The position numbers were made by a program, and so were the translations under genes. Below are positions 26,233 through 35,186 of a DNA stretch of 64,000 bases, piece by piece. The DNA is from Mycobacterium pinniadriaticum. Lineage in GTDB: Bacteria; Actinomycetota; Actinomycetes; Mycobacteriales; Mycobacteriaceae. How positions within the stretch are numbered: position 1 is the stretch's first letter; every line of letters starts with the position of its first letter. The stretch covers positions 1 to 64,000 of the forward strand of contig NZ_JAPJDO010000021.1 in the NCBI RefSeq assembly GCF_026242045.1, written 5' to 3'. Below the pieces are notes generated by a model. It was not told the origin of the DNA. It did not search any database and was given only the letters and a program-made list of their open reading frames with translations.

Positions 26233-26877
26233 GTGACTGACGCCGGCCCCACCGAGTGGAGCACCGGCGCCCCCGGCGTCGGCCCGTGGGTGGGAACGCC
26301 GCCCGACGACCCTCGCTACGACGAAGAGCTATTGCGCGTCGGCGATGCCCGCAACGTCGTCGACGCGTACCGGTATTGGACGCGGGAGGCGATCATCGCC
26401 GACATCGATCGCCGCCGGCACGCCCTACACGTCGCGATCGAGAATTTCGGCAACGACGCCAATATCGGCGCGGTGGTCCGCACCGCGAACGCCTTTGCCG
26501 TCGACACCGTTCACATCGTCGGACGCCGGCGCTGGAACCGGCGCGGGGCGATGGTCACCGACCGCTACCAACGGCTGGCCCACCATGACAGCACCGACGA
26601 GTTACTGGCCTTCGCCGCCGACACCGGACTGACCGTCGTCGCCGTCGACAACATCGCGGGCGCGGTGCCGCTGGAAACCACCGTTTTGCCGCGGGACTGC
26701 CTGATGGTGTTCGGCCAGGAGGGGCCCGGCATCTCCGAGGCGGCCCGGCTCGGCGCGGCCATCACCGTGTCGATCGCACAATTCGGTTCGACCCGCAGCG
26801 TCAACGCCGCCGTCGCCGCCGGCATCGCGATGCATGCCTGGATCAGGCAGTGGGCCGACCTATCCCAGGCCTGGTAG
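26233..26877 (+). CDS. SpoU/TrmH-family RNA 2'-O-methyltransferase
   Basis: A 214-residue SPOUT methyltransferase that methylates a ribose in tRNA or rRNA with SAM. Three family motifs are visible: ENFGNDANIGAVVRTA, LMVFGQEGPGIS and SIAQFGSTRSVNAAVAAGIA, the last two forming the knotted cofactor site. It matches Rv0380c of M. tuberculosis by type and neighbourhood. The GTG start is followed by typical sequence; longer upstream frames lack coding character. The target nucleotide is unknown. Confidence 0.88.
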   Translation: MTDAGPTEWSTGAPGVGPWVGTPPDDPRYDEELLRVGDARNVVDAYRYWTREAIIADIDRRRHALHVAIENFGNDANIGAVVRTANAFAVDTVHIVGRRRWNRRGAMVTDRYQRLAHHDSTDELLAFAADTGLTVVAVDNIAGAVPLETTVLPRDCLMVFGQEGPGISEAARLGAAITVSIAQFGSTRSVNAAVAAGIAMHAWIRQWADLSQAW

Positions 26878-26891
26878 GGCAGGATTGGCGC

Positions 26892-27992
26892 ATGGATCAG
26901 CTGTGGGCCAACCGCGCCGCCAGCGCCGAAGCGGCGGTGGTGAAGCGACACCTGCGCCCACTGTGGGGTCTGCCCGGAACACAGCTGGGCGCGGTCGGTT
27001 GGCCGCCCACTCGCCGTGACCGGCTGTTCGGCACCTGGCACTACTGGTGGCAGGCGCATCTGCTCGACTGCCTGATCGACGCGCAGCTGCGCGATCCGCG
27101 ACCGGACCGGCTGGGCGGGATCAGAAAACAGATGCGTGGGCACCGGCTGCGCAATATGGGCCGTTGGACCAACAGCTACTACGACGATATGGCCTGGCTT
27201 GCACTGGCCCTGGAGCGCGCCGAGAAAGTGACCGGCATCGCCCGAGCGCGCGCCCTGAAGACGCTTTACGACCAGTTCGTCGATGCCTGGGTGCCTGAGG
27301 ACGGGGGCGGAATCCCTTGGCGCAAACAGGATCAATTCTTCAACGCGCCGGCCAATGGTCCCGCCGGGATATTCCTGACCCGTTGCGGAGTCCGGTTGCG
27401 ACGGGCCCAGCAGATGGCCGACTGGATCGACGAAACATTGATCGATCCCGAAACCCACCTGGTCTTCGACGGCATCAAGGCCGGTTCGCTGGTGCGCGCG
27501 CAATACACCTATTGCCAGGGCGTCGTATTGGGGCTGGAGACCGAGTTGGCTGTGCGCACCAGCGACGACCGGCATCGGGTACGGGTGCGTCGGCTGGTCG
27601 CGGCGATCGGAAATCATATGGCGCCCAGCGGAATTCTGAAAGGGGCGGGCGGTGGCGACGGCGGCCTGTTCTCCGGGATCACGGCCCGCTACCTCGCGCT
27701 CGCGGCCACCGCCCTTCCCGGCGAGGTCGCCAAGGATACCGCCGCCAGGGACTCCGCCCGCGCGATCGTGCTGGCTTCGGCGGAGGCGGCGTGGGAGAAC
27801 CGCCAAAGCCTCGACGGTCTGCCGTTGTTCGGACCCTCCTGGGACTGCGCCGCCGAGGTCCCCACCGCGGGCGGCGGGCAAGGGCAGTTCGTCGAGGGTG
27901 CGGTGAACTCATCGCAGACGCCCGAGCGTGATCTGTCCGTGCAGCTGTCGGGTTGGATGTTGATGGAGGCTGCACATACGGTGACAGCGTGA
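26892..27992 (+). CDS. GH76-like glycoside hydrolase
   Basis: A 366-residue alpha/alpha-barrel protein of the glycosyl hydrolase 76 type (alpha-1,6-mannanases), similar to Rv0365c. The double-Asp catalytic motif appears in NSYYDDMAWLALALE, and GTWHYWWQAHLLDCLIDAQ is a barrel helix. There is no signal peptide, so it would work in the cytoplasm, as in the mycobacterial homologues. Possible substrates are mannan or lipomannan fragments. It starts 14 bp after the SpoU stop and overlaps the antiporter gene by 4 bp. Confidence 0.8.
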   Translation: MDQLWANRAASAEAAVVKRHLRPLWGLPGTQLGAVGWPPTRRDRLFGTWHYWWQAHLLDCLIDAQLRDPRPDRLGGIRKQMRGHRLRNMGRWTNSYYDDMAWLALALERAEKVTGIARARALKTLYDQFVDAWVPEDGGGIPWRKQDQFFNAPANGPAGIFLTRCGVRLRRAQQMADWIDETLIDPETHLVFDGIKAGSLVRAQYTYCQGVVLGLETELAVRTSDDRHRVRVRRLVAAIGNHMAPSGILKGAGGGDGGLFSGITARYLALAATALPGEVAKDTAARDSARAIVLASAEAAWENRQSLDGLPLFGPSWDCAAEVPTAGGGQGQFVEGAVNSSQTPERDLSVQLSGWMLMEAAHTVTA

Positions 27993-29809
27993 GAGGCAGT
28001 CGGCTGGGCCGCGACCCGACAGCGAAGCGATTCGGCGAGAACGCGGCCGCAGCACTGCTGCTGACCTTCACCGTCGTAGCTATTCTGTGGGCGAATTCAC
28101 CCTGGGCGCATACGTATTCCGAATTCTGGGAAACGCCGGTCGGATTGAGCTTCGGCGAACTGCACGGCGAACTGACGCTCAAGGAGCTCGTCAACGACGC
28201 GCTGATGGCGTTCTTCTTCTTCATCGTGGGTCTGGAGGTCAAGGCCCAGTTCACCATCGGCGAATTGACCGAGCGCTCCCGGGCGGTAGTGCCGGTCGTC
28301 GCCGCGATCGCCGGACTGACTCTGCCCGCGGTGATCTTCCTGCTGTTCAACCCATCCGGCGAGGATGCCAGCGCGTGGGGGGTGGTCATCTCGACCGACA
28401 CCGCGTTCCTCGTAGGAGCGTTGGCCATCATCGCACCCAAGTACCCGGCGCGACTACGGACCTTCCTGCTCACGCTCGCCGTCGTCGACGACGTGGGGGC
28501 GCTGGCCGCCATCGCGCTGTTCTACTCGGACCGGATCCGCGTCGTTGCGCTACTGATCGCCGTCGTGCTGCTGGCCGCCCTGATCGGTGTGCGCCACCTG
28601 CCCGCGGCGGCGCGCGGGCTGACCTACTCCGTTCTGGCCGTGGCTCTGTGGCTGGCGCTGTCCGCCGGCGGTGTGCACCCCACGCTCGCCGGGGTGGCGG
28701 TGGCGCTGGTGATCCCGGTGTTCACTCCCGAACGTCAGCGGGTGGAGGCGGCGGTCGAGGTCATCCGGGCGTTTCGCCAATCACCGAACTCGCAGTACGC
28801 CCGTGCCGCCACCCGCAGCCTGCGCGATTCGATCTCGATCAACGAGCGGTTGGTGACCGGGTTCGGGCCGTACGTGTCCTTCGGCGTATTGCCGTTGTTC
28901 GCCCTGGCCAACGCCGGGGTGCGGCTGGATGCCGACACCGTGATGGCGGCGATCCGTTCGCCGCTGACCTGGGGTGTGGTGGCCGGCCTGGTGGTCGGCA
29001 AGCTGGTCGGCATCACCGGGGCTACCTGGATTGTGCGGCGCATCGGGCTCGGCCGGCTCTCGCCGGGGCTGACCTTGCGGCGGGTCGCCGGCGGCGCGGC
29101 GCTGTCGGGGATCGGCTTCACGATCTCCCTGTTCATCGTGGACTTGGCCATCAAAGATCCGCGTTCGGCCGATCTGGCACGCGTCGGTGTGCTGGCGGCG
29201 TCGCTGATCGCGTTCGCATCGGGGTGGGCGATCTTCCGGCTCACCGACTGGTTCAGCCCGCCGGTGGCGGTCGGACATCGGCTGGTTCGAGACGTCGACC
29301 CCGATCGCGACCACCTGCGCGGGCCGGTCGACGCGCCGCTCACCCTGGTCGAATACGGTGACTTCGAATGCCCGTTCTGTAGCCGTGCCACCGGATCGAT
29401 CGACGAGGTCCGCGCGCACTTCGGCGACCAATTGCGTTATGTGTGGCGTCATCTGCCCCTGGAGCGGGTGCATCCGCGGGCGTTGGACGCTGCCCGCGCC
29501 AGTGAGGCGGCCGCTCTGCAGGGCAAGTTCTTCGACATGGGGACGATCATGTTTCAATTCCAGGATTTCCTGGAATGGCAGCACATCTACCGGTATGCCG
29601 ATCAAGTCGGCTGTGACATTGCCCGATTCGACGACGACCTGCATTCGCCCCGGGTGCTGCACCGCGTCGACGACGACACGCAGGATGCCGAGCTGATGGA
29701 TCTCAGTGCCACACCGACATTCTTCGTCAACGGTGTTCGTCACCGCGGGCCGTGGGATTCGGCCAGCCTGATCCGTGCCCTGGAGGCCAGCCGGCCCGGC
29801 TCACCCTGA
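27989..29809 (+). CDS. nhaA: NhaA sodium/proton antiporter fused to a DsbA-like domain
   Basis: A 606-residue fusion. Residues 1-425 form an NhaA antiporter with about twelve membrane helices and the essential Asp pair in VVDDVGA at 167-168. The C-terminal 180 residues are a DsbA/thioredoxin-like domain with YGDFECPFCS (CPFC near 461) and cis-Pro motif SATPTFFVNG. Such fusions occur in actinobacteria; the thioredoxin part may react to or repair oxidised thiols near the membrane. The GTG overlaps the hydrolase stop (GTGA). Its stop is one base from that of the convergent ThiF/nitroreductase gene. Confidence 0.9.
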   Translation: MRGSRLGRDPTAKRFGENAAAALLLTFTVVAILWANSPWAHTYSEFWETPVGLSFGELHGELTLKELVNDALMAFFFFIVGLEVKAQFTIGELTERSRAVVPVVAAIAGLTLPAVIFLLFNPSGEDASAWGVVISTDTAFLVGALAIIAPKYPARLRTFLLTLAVVDDVGALAAIALFYSDRIRVVALLIAVVLLAALIGVRHLPAAARGLTYSVLAVALWLALSAGGVHPTLAGVAVALVIPVFTPERQRVEAAVEVIRAFRQSPNSQYARAATRSLRDSISINERLVTGFGPYVSFGVLPLFALANAGVRLDADTVMAAIRSPLTWGVVAGLVVGKLVGITGATWIVRRIGLGRLSPGLTLRRVAGGAALSGIGFTISLFIVDLAIKDPRSADLARVGVLAASLIAFASGWAIFRLTDWFSPPVAVGHRLVRDVDPDRDHLRGPVDAPLTLVEYGDFECPFCSRATGSIDEVRAHFGDQLRYVWRHLPLERVHPRALDAARASEAAALQGKFFDMGTIMFQFQDFLEWQHIYRYADQVGCDIARFDDDLHSPRVLHRVDDDTQDAELMDLSATPTFFVNGVRHRGPWDSASLIRALEASRPGSP

Positions 29810-29810
29810 A

Positions 29811-31925
29811 TCAATCGACTCGATGGCCGGGGCGCCGTCGACTGCGGGTCGATGCCGGGCCGGCGTGTGCAAGCCTGAGCACCAGGACGAGCGACTCGTC
29901 GGGCTCCATCCCGGCCAGCTGCGCGAACTCCGACTGGAGCTGGACGAGTCGACTGGCGAAAAATGGTGACATCTCGCAGAGTTCATGCCGATGTACGGCA
30001 TGCAGGAATACCGGCGAGATAGGGTGCACAGCCAATCCGTGTTGCTGGGCGACGATCCAGATCGCTTCGGCCGCGGACCCGCCGCGGGCATAGTCGATGA
30101 GTTGATCCCCGCTCGTGGTGACGACCGCCACCGCCGACGTCGCGCGAACGCGCTGGGCGACATCGTCGCCGAGCGCGTCACCCGCATCCCAATTCGCGAG
30201 GAGCTCCATCACGTCGGGGCGCCGCAGTATCTCCATCACTGCCAGGTCACCCGGGTCGAGTTCCAATCCGCGGACGTCGATGCCGCTGTCCGCGGGTTGA
30301 TCTCCGGGCCAGCGCATCTCTGAGATCATTTCCTGATGTAGGCGAGGGGTGAGGAAGCGGAGCCGGTCGGTGGAGGCGAGAATTTCTGCAGCCCTGAAGA
30401 TGTCATCTCGTTCGGTGAGCAGGTGCAGCCCGGCACCCTCCTGTGCTGCCCAGGCGTGCAGCGCGTCGATTGTCCGGGTGGGTACGGCCTTCGGATTGCC
30501 CTGATTACGGTTGGTCTCCCTCCGCAGCATCGGCTGGTATAGGTCGGCGAGGCGCGGGTCTTCACCGTGGGCCAACCGCAACGTCACCTCGAGGAGTGCC
30601 GGTCCGTCCGTCGCCCACTCGACCGAACCGAGAACACCCGCCTTGGCCGCGGCGACGCGGGCGTTGAAGGCGGCCGCGCCGACAGCCACCGCACTCCCGC
30701 GGAAGGCGACGTCCATCATCGAGGTGTACTGCGGCGCCAATCGAATTCGTACCGCGTCGGCCAGGATGTCGATATCCCACGGCTGAGCGTTTCCGCCCGA
30801 CGGTGCGCGGACCGCGGCGAGGGCGATGGCGGTCTTCGCATCGCCGGGTTCCCCGCCGCCCGGCGCAGCGGCGTCGGCGGCGTCCACCGGTTCCTCATCG
30901 CCGAGCGCCGGCTCGGCGACCTCGTCCAGGGCCTGGCCGATGTCGATGCGGACCTGGCCCGACCGTAGTGGCTCACCCAGACCGATGCGGCGGGCGGCCT
31001 CGGCGACCGTGGTGGCGCCGAGAGCGACCTCGCCTGCCAGCTGCGGCCAGGTGGAAAGCGTGTGGCCGACCTCGACCAGTGATGCGGTCAACCGTCCGGA
31101 CGACCGGCCGGCGTCGAGGTGGCGCAGCATGTACGGAATTCGGTCCTGTTGTGACAGTGCCGACAGCTGCGTGGAGTCCACCCCGCCGAGCACGCCGTGC
31201 ATGACCGGACGATCCGGCTCCAGGTCGAAGCGCTCCACATCGATCAGGCCGCGGTCGCTGGTGGCCATGAGTACCGGCAGACGCCGCTCTCGGGCCGCCT
31301 CGCGGATTCGGACCTTCATGTCCAGTGAATCGCATTCCTCGACCACGATGTCGATGTCGTCGAGGAAATCTTCGAGGGAGTCCGCGCGCACACCCGCTGT
31401 CATCACCTCGACGTGCAGGTAGGGATCGAGCTCGGCGATTCGTCGTGCGGTCACCACGGCCTTGTTGATCCCGATGTCGAGGATCGTGGCTGGAACCCGA
31501 TTGAGATTCGACAGCTCGAGGTGGTCGAAATCGGCGAGCCGCAGTGCGCCGCAGAGTCCTTCGGCGGCGAGGGTGTGCGCGATGACGTGCCCGACGCTGA
31601 GCCCGGCGATGCCGATGCGGACGCCGGCGAGGCGCTGCTGTTCGGTGGTCGTGATGAGGTTTCGATTGCGGTCGGTGCGCACCGCCCGGAAGCCGTTCGG
31701 CCCCAGGATGGCGACGACTGTGCGCCGCCACGGGTAGTGCGCCCACCTGGTTGGCTCGTCGAGCAGTTCGGCGGCGGGCACCGGGTGAAGTCCCCGCAGA
31801 TTGTCCAGAAGCGCAGCGCGGTGGTCGATGAACTCGATATGGGGGTCCGAGCGGAGGCGATCCAGTTCGGAATCGCCATCGCTGAGGATGGCTGCGGTGA
31901 AGCTCGCTGTTTCATCAATGGCCAT
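29811..31925 (-). CDS. ThiF/E1-like + nitroreductase fusion (Rv1355c family)
   Basis: A 704-residue two-part protein. The first half contains a ThiF/MoeB/E1-like adenylation domain (GVRIGIAGLSVGHVIAHTLA, then LRLADFDHLELSNLNR), which normally adenylates a C-terminal carboxylate. Only part of the usual Cys/Arg set can be seen. The second half is nitroreductase-like (VRAPSGGNAQPWDI, FMN-binding type). This arrangement is known in mycobacteria as the Rv1355c/MoeY family with unknown chemistry. It starts 2 bp after the P450 stop, so the two probably act on one pathway. It might modify a peptide or small acid rather than molybdopterin. Confidence 0.8.
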   Translation of the reverse strand: MAIDETASFTAAILSDGDSELDRLRSDPHIEFIDHRAALLDNLRGLHPVPAAELLDEPTRWAHYPWRRTVVAILGPNGFRAVRTDRNRNLITTTEQQRLAGVRIGIAGLSVGHVIAHTLAAEGLCGALRLADFDHLELSNLNRVPATILDIGINKAVVTARRIAELDPYLHVEVMTAGVRADSLEDFLDDIDIVVEECDSLDMKVRIREAARERRLPVLMATSDRGLIDVERFDLEPDRPVMHGVLGGVDSTQLSALSQQDRIPYMLRHLDAGRSSGRLTASLVEVGHTLSTWPQLAGEVALGATTVAEAARRIGLGEPLRSGQVRIDIGQALDEVAEPALGDEEPVDAADAAAPGGGEPGDAKTAIALAAVRAPSGGNAQPWDIDILADAVRIRLAPQYTSMMDVAFRGSAVAVGAAAFNARVAAAKAGVLGSVEWATDGPALLEVTLRLAHGEDPRLADLYQPMLRRETNRNQGNPKAVPTRTIDALHAWAAQEGAGLHLLTERDDIFRAAEILASTDRLRFLTPRLHQEMISEMRWPGDQPADSGIDVRGLELDPGDLAVMEILRRPDVMELLANWDAGDALGDDVAQRVRATSAVAVVTTSGDQLIDYARGGSAAEAIWIVAQQHGLAVHPISPVFLHAVHRHELCEMSPFFASRLVQLQSEFAQLAGMEPDESLVLVLRLAHAGPASTRSRRRPGHRVD

Positions 31926-31927
31926 GG

Positions 31928-33295
31928 CTAGCGCTTTCGGATTCGGGCGCGAATCGGCGCGCCGGCGATCATCGTGAAATGCAGGGCAAGCGGGAAATCT
32001 GCTTCCAGGGAGTTGATTTCGGCTCGGCGAATGACTGTTGCCAGGGCGAGGGTGACTTCCAGCATGGCGAAGTGGTCACCGATGCACGAGCGAGGCCCAC
32101 CGCCGAACGGGATGTATTGCCATCGCTCGAGGTTCCTGACGTTGTCCGGATGGAATCGGTCGGGGTTGAAGCGCAGTGGATCATCCCACAGGGCCGGATC
32201 GCGTTGCACGGCCATTCTGCCGAGCACCACCATGGTGCCCGCCTCGACCCGGTAGCCACCGACTTCCAGGTCTCGACAAGCCATCCGGGTGCCGGTGGGC
32301 GCCGGCGGGCACAATCGCAACGATTCACGCACGACCTGGGTGGTGTACCCGAGGGCCGGCAGATCGTCAGGGGTCAGCGGCCGGTCCGGCAGTGCTGCCA
32401 ATTCTGTGACGACACGGTCCTGACAAGCGCGGTCGCGCCCGAGGGCCCACAGCGCGTAGGCGAGGGTGGTCGCCGTCGTGTCATGGCCCGCGAAGAGGAA
32501 GATGATGATCTCGTCGCAGATTTCACTGTCGGACAGCCGCTTTCCCGTCTCGGGGTCCTCTGCGGCGATGAGTGCATGCACCAGCGGTGCGACTCGCTCC
32601 GGGTCGCGACGGCACTCTCGCACGATGTCGCCGGCCAGTCGATGCAGTTTGGCGCTGGCCGCCCGGGCGCGGTGGCGTGCCGGTGTCGGCAACCAGTGCG
32701 GGGCGCGCGCCGGGCGGGTTGCTCGCGAGATCGCGTACGACAGCGCGACGCGTAGGGGCTCCGCGACGTCGTCGGCGCGCTCCTCGAGGTCCATGCCGAG
32801 CACTGAGCGGCCGAGTGCGCGCAATGTGAGTGCCCGCGATTCGGCGTCGAGGTCCACCTCACCGCCATCGGTCCAGGCGGTGCACACCGATTCGGCAGCC
32901 GCAGCCATGTGGCCGCCGAACTCGCGGACCCGTTGTTTGGTGAACACCGGCTGCAGTGTGCGTCGCCGTGGCCGCCACGGTTCGAACGGAAGGTCGGCCA
33001 GGTTGGCACCGATGATCCGGCGCATTTCATCGAAGACCGGGCTCGTCTTGTCGACCGAACCGTCCTTGATGCTGAGGACGTCGCGCAGTGCGCCCGGTGA
33101 CGTGACGAGCACCATCGGCGGCATCAGCCAGCGCGGGCCCACGGTGAAACGGGTGACGGGTCCTCCGGCGTCGCGCAGTCGCTCTGTGCCGGTGCTGAAC
33201 TCCTTGACGGCCTTCAATCGCTCGCGGAATGGCATCGGATTCGCCGGTGCCAGCGGCAACGATTGGAGACCACCGCTGGGAGGGGTCTGTGACAC
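31928..33295 (-). CDS. Cytochrome P450
   Basis: A 455-residue P450 monooxygenase. The I-helix motif AGHDTTA, ESLRLCPPAP (ExxR) and haem-binding FGGGPRSCIG are intact, so it should be active with ferredoxin and reductase partners encoded elsewhere. It is most like bacterial P450s related to the fatty-acid/terpenoid clade. The GTG start has GAGAGG upstream; an ATG nine codons earlier lacks such a site. It heads the operon with the ThiF/nitroreductase fusion. Substrate is unknown. Confidence 0.9.
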   Translation of the reverse strand: MSQTPPSGGLQSLPLAPANPMPFRERLKAVKEFSTGTERLRDAGGPVTRFTVGPRWLMPPMVLVTSPGALRDVLSIKDGSVDKTSPVFDEMRRIIGANLADLPFEPWRPRRRTLQPVFTKQRVREFGGHMAAAAESVCTAWTDGGEVDLDAESRALTLRALGRSVLGMDLEERADDVAEPLRVALSYAISRATRPARAPHWLPTPARHRARAASAKLHRLAGDIVRECRRDPERVAPLVHALIAAEDPETGKRLSDSEICDEIIIFLFAGHDTTATTLAYALWALGRDRACQDRVVTELAALPDRPLTPDDLPALGYTTQVVRESLRLCPPAPTGTRMACRDLEVGGYRVEAGTMVVLGRMAVQRDPALWDDPLRFNPDRFHPDNVRNLERWQYIPFGGGPRSCIGDHFAMLEVTLALATVIRRAEINSLEADFPLALHFTMIAGAPIRARIRKR

Positions 33296-33403
33296 TTGAA
33301 CCTCTCTAGGTCCCCCGGCCATTTCATTGAGGACCGCAGTGTACCGAGTGGTGCCGGGTTTAATGATGGGGCGCGAGTGGGTGCGAGCAGAAGGGTGTCG
33401 GGT

Positions 33404-34267
33404 ATGGGGATTCGACCGCTCTGGCGGGTGCCGGGCATCGTCGTGCGAGAACGACGGCATTCGCCCGGGCGTGAACGCATCCCCGAACCGATGGTGATGG
33501 ACGACGCCGAATCCGTGGCGTACTTCCACGCCGGCGGCGGGTCGAACCCGGGGATGCGGGCGGTGTATGACCTGTGCGCCCGCGCGATCGATGCCTTGCT
33601 GCCGCCAGGCGGGCGCCTCCTTGATCTCGGCATCGGCTCCGGACGGGCATTGAGCGCGGTCCTGCAGCGGCGCCCCGACGTGCATGCGACCGGCGTCGAC
33701 CTGGCACCCAACATGCTGGCCGCAGCCCGGGAGCTGTTCGCTTCCGAGGGTCTCGACGGACGCGTCGAACTGGTGCAGGCGGATATCACCGCGCTGCCGC
33801 AGGCACTGGCCGCGGGGACCTGGGACGCCGTCTCGTGCATGTGGACCCTGCATCAGCTACCGGACGTCGAGGTGCTGGGCGCCGCGTTGCGGCAGATCGC
33901 GGCCGTCCAACGCGCCAGCGGAGCTGCCTTGTGGATCTCCGATTTCGCGCGACTGAAGGACCCGTCCGCGTGTCCGGCCATGCTGCAGTGTGTGGATCCG
34001 GATTCGCCGATGGGATTGCGCCAGGACGCGATTGCCAGCGAGGCCGCCGCATTCACCCGCGACGAACTGTCCGCGCAGCTGGCGGCGGCGGGGCTCGGGG
34101 GATTGAGCTCAGGCCATTCGACGCCGCTGCCCTACCTGCAGGCCTACTGGATGTTCGGGGCGCAGGGCAAACCTGCACCCGTCGGTCAGCGCCATGCCCG
34201 GCTACACGGCCAGACCCGCCGGGAGGCGGCGTTGTTGCGCTGGGGATTCACCGCCAAACCGTTCTGA
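33404..34267 (+). CDS. SAM-dependent methyltransferase
   Basis: A 287-residue class I methyltransferase with SAM-binding LLDLGIGSG at 72-80, acidic loop VDLAPNML and motif WDAVSCMWTLHQLPD. It is transcribed divergently from the P450 gene with about 110 bp between, so both may share control and a substrate. A GTG three codons upstream is an alternative start. The methyl acceptor is unknown. Confidence 0.8.
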   Translation: MGIRPLWRVPGIVVRERRHSPGRERIPEPMVMDDAESVAYFHAGGGSNPGMRAVYDLCARAIDALLPPGGRLLDLGIGSGRALSAVLQRRPDVHATGVDLAPNMLAAARELFASEGLDGRVELVQADITALPQALAAGTWDAVSCMWTLHQLPDVEVLGAALRQIAAVQRASGAALWISDFARLKDPSACPAMLQCVDPDSPMGLRQDAIASEAAAFTRDELSAQLAAAGLGGLSSGHSTPLPYLQAYWMFGAQGKPAPVGQRHARLHGQTRREAALLRWGFTAKPF

Positions 34268-34339
34268 ATCGTCTCGGCGAGATCTCGAGATCCACGGAAG
34301 TCCCTTTGCTGCAGCGCTTGCCGACGCAGTTCGTGCCGA

Positions 34340-34972
34340 TCAGAGTTCGCGAAATTGTCCTTTTCGCAACGCCTTGGTCACCGAGTCATCCCAACGTTCC
34401 AGCTGGGTAGCGGTGAAGAACGGCTCGCCGAGGTGGCGTTCGATGTGCGGGCGAAGGATGAATGCGCCAACGCGCAAGATCAGCGGATTCAAGACGGCCC
34501 ATAACGGATCAAGGTCCTCCCGTAGCGAGCCCTGTTCACGGAAGTGATCTCGTTGGGCCGTGCTGATACCCACCAATCCGTCAAACACCACCGAGCCGAT
34601 CTCGCCGCCCTCGCACAATGCGCGCGCAAGATAGTTGATGACAAGAGGATGATCGGTGGTTAACTTGGTCATCCGTTTTCCGGCCTCTTCCAAAGCCTCC
34701 GCGGGTGCATCAGGCATCGCCGCGGCCCCGAGAGCCTCGCTGATGACCCGTAACACGTGGTGGTCGACGGTGTTGACCAGAGCGGCCTTGGTCTTGAAGT
34801 AGTGCTGCACCAATCCGAGTGACACGCCGGCGGCATCGGCGACCATCCGCATCGAGGTGGCGGCAACGCCCTGGCTCGCGAAGCTCCTTAGCGCGGCATC
34901 TCGGATCCGTTCCTCACTGGACGGCGCCGGTGACGCGGGCGGGGTATACGGGAAGAGTGGTCCGAGCTCCAT
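34340..34972 (-). CDS. TetR-family regulator
   Basis: A 210-residue TetR-type repressor with the N-terminal helix-turn-helix AATSMRMVADAAGVSLGLVQ. It converges on the methyltransferase gene and diverges from the dienelactone hydrolase gene. The 214-bp divergent space contains a GTATTG/CAATAC palindrome that is a plausible binding site for it. Confidence 0.85.
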   Translation of the reverse strand: MELGPLFPYTPPASPAPSSEERIRDAALRSFASQGVAATSMRMVADAAGVSLGLVQHYFKTKAALVNTVDHHVLRVISEALGAAAMPDAPAEALEEAGKRMTKLTTDHPLVINYLARALCEGGEIGSVVFDGLVGISTAQRDHFREQGSLREDLDPLWAVLNPLILRVGAFILRPHIERHLGEPFFTATQLERWDDSVTKALRKGQFREL

Positions 34973-35032
34973 TTGTTGTCAGTGTAGGCATCCCGGATGC
35001 TGGTACACGACGACGCGTATTACGATGTATTC

Positions 35033-35049
35033 GTATTGTCAAGCAATAC
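35033..35049. promoter_or_regulatory. Palindrome in the TetR/hydrolase divergent region
   Basis: GTATTG-TCAAG-CAATAC is a perfect 6-bp inverted repeat with a 5-base centre in an A/T-rich stretch. It lies about 60 bp from the TetR start and 140 bp from the hydrolase start. This fits an autoregulatory TetR operator. Confidence 0.5.
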
Positions 35050-35186
35050 ATATAACTTGTCGGGGTTCGGGCTGGTATTCGACCGTTCAACCGGGCGCCT
35101 GCCATGCGCTGTCCAGATCTTGAAGGAGCTAACGCATGACGGCAATACGGCCCGCCCGGCGGGGATGAATCAACGGTGATTCTTCG

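Noticed and set aside
25743..26240. Plus-strand frame of 165 codons before the SpoU gene
   Set aside because: Third-codon-position use is unlike neighbouring genes, there is no ribosome-binding site and no similarity that I recognise. Kept only as part of the unexplained gap.
34281..34292. Perfect palindrome GATCTCGAGATC after the methyltransferase gene
   Set aside because: It is short, without loop or T-run, and could be a chance restriction-site-like palindrome; not enough to call a terminator or operator.
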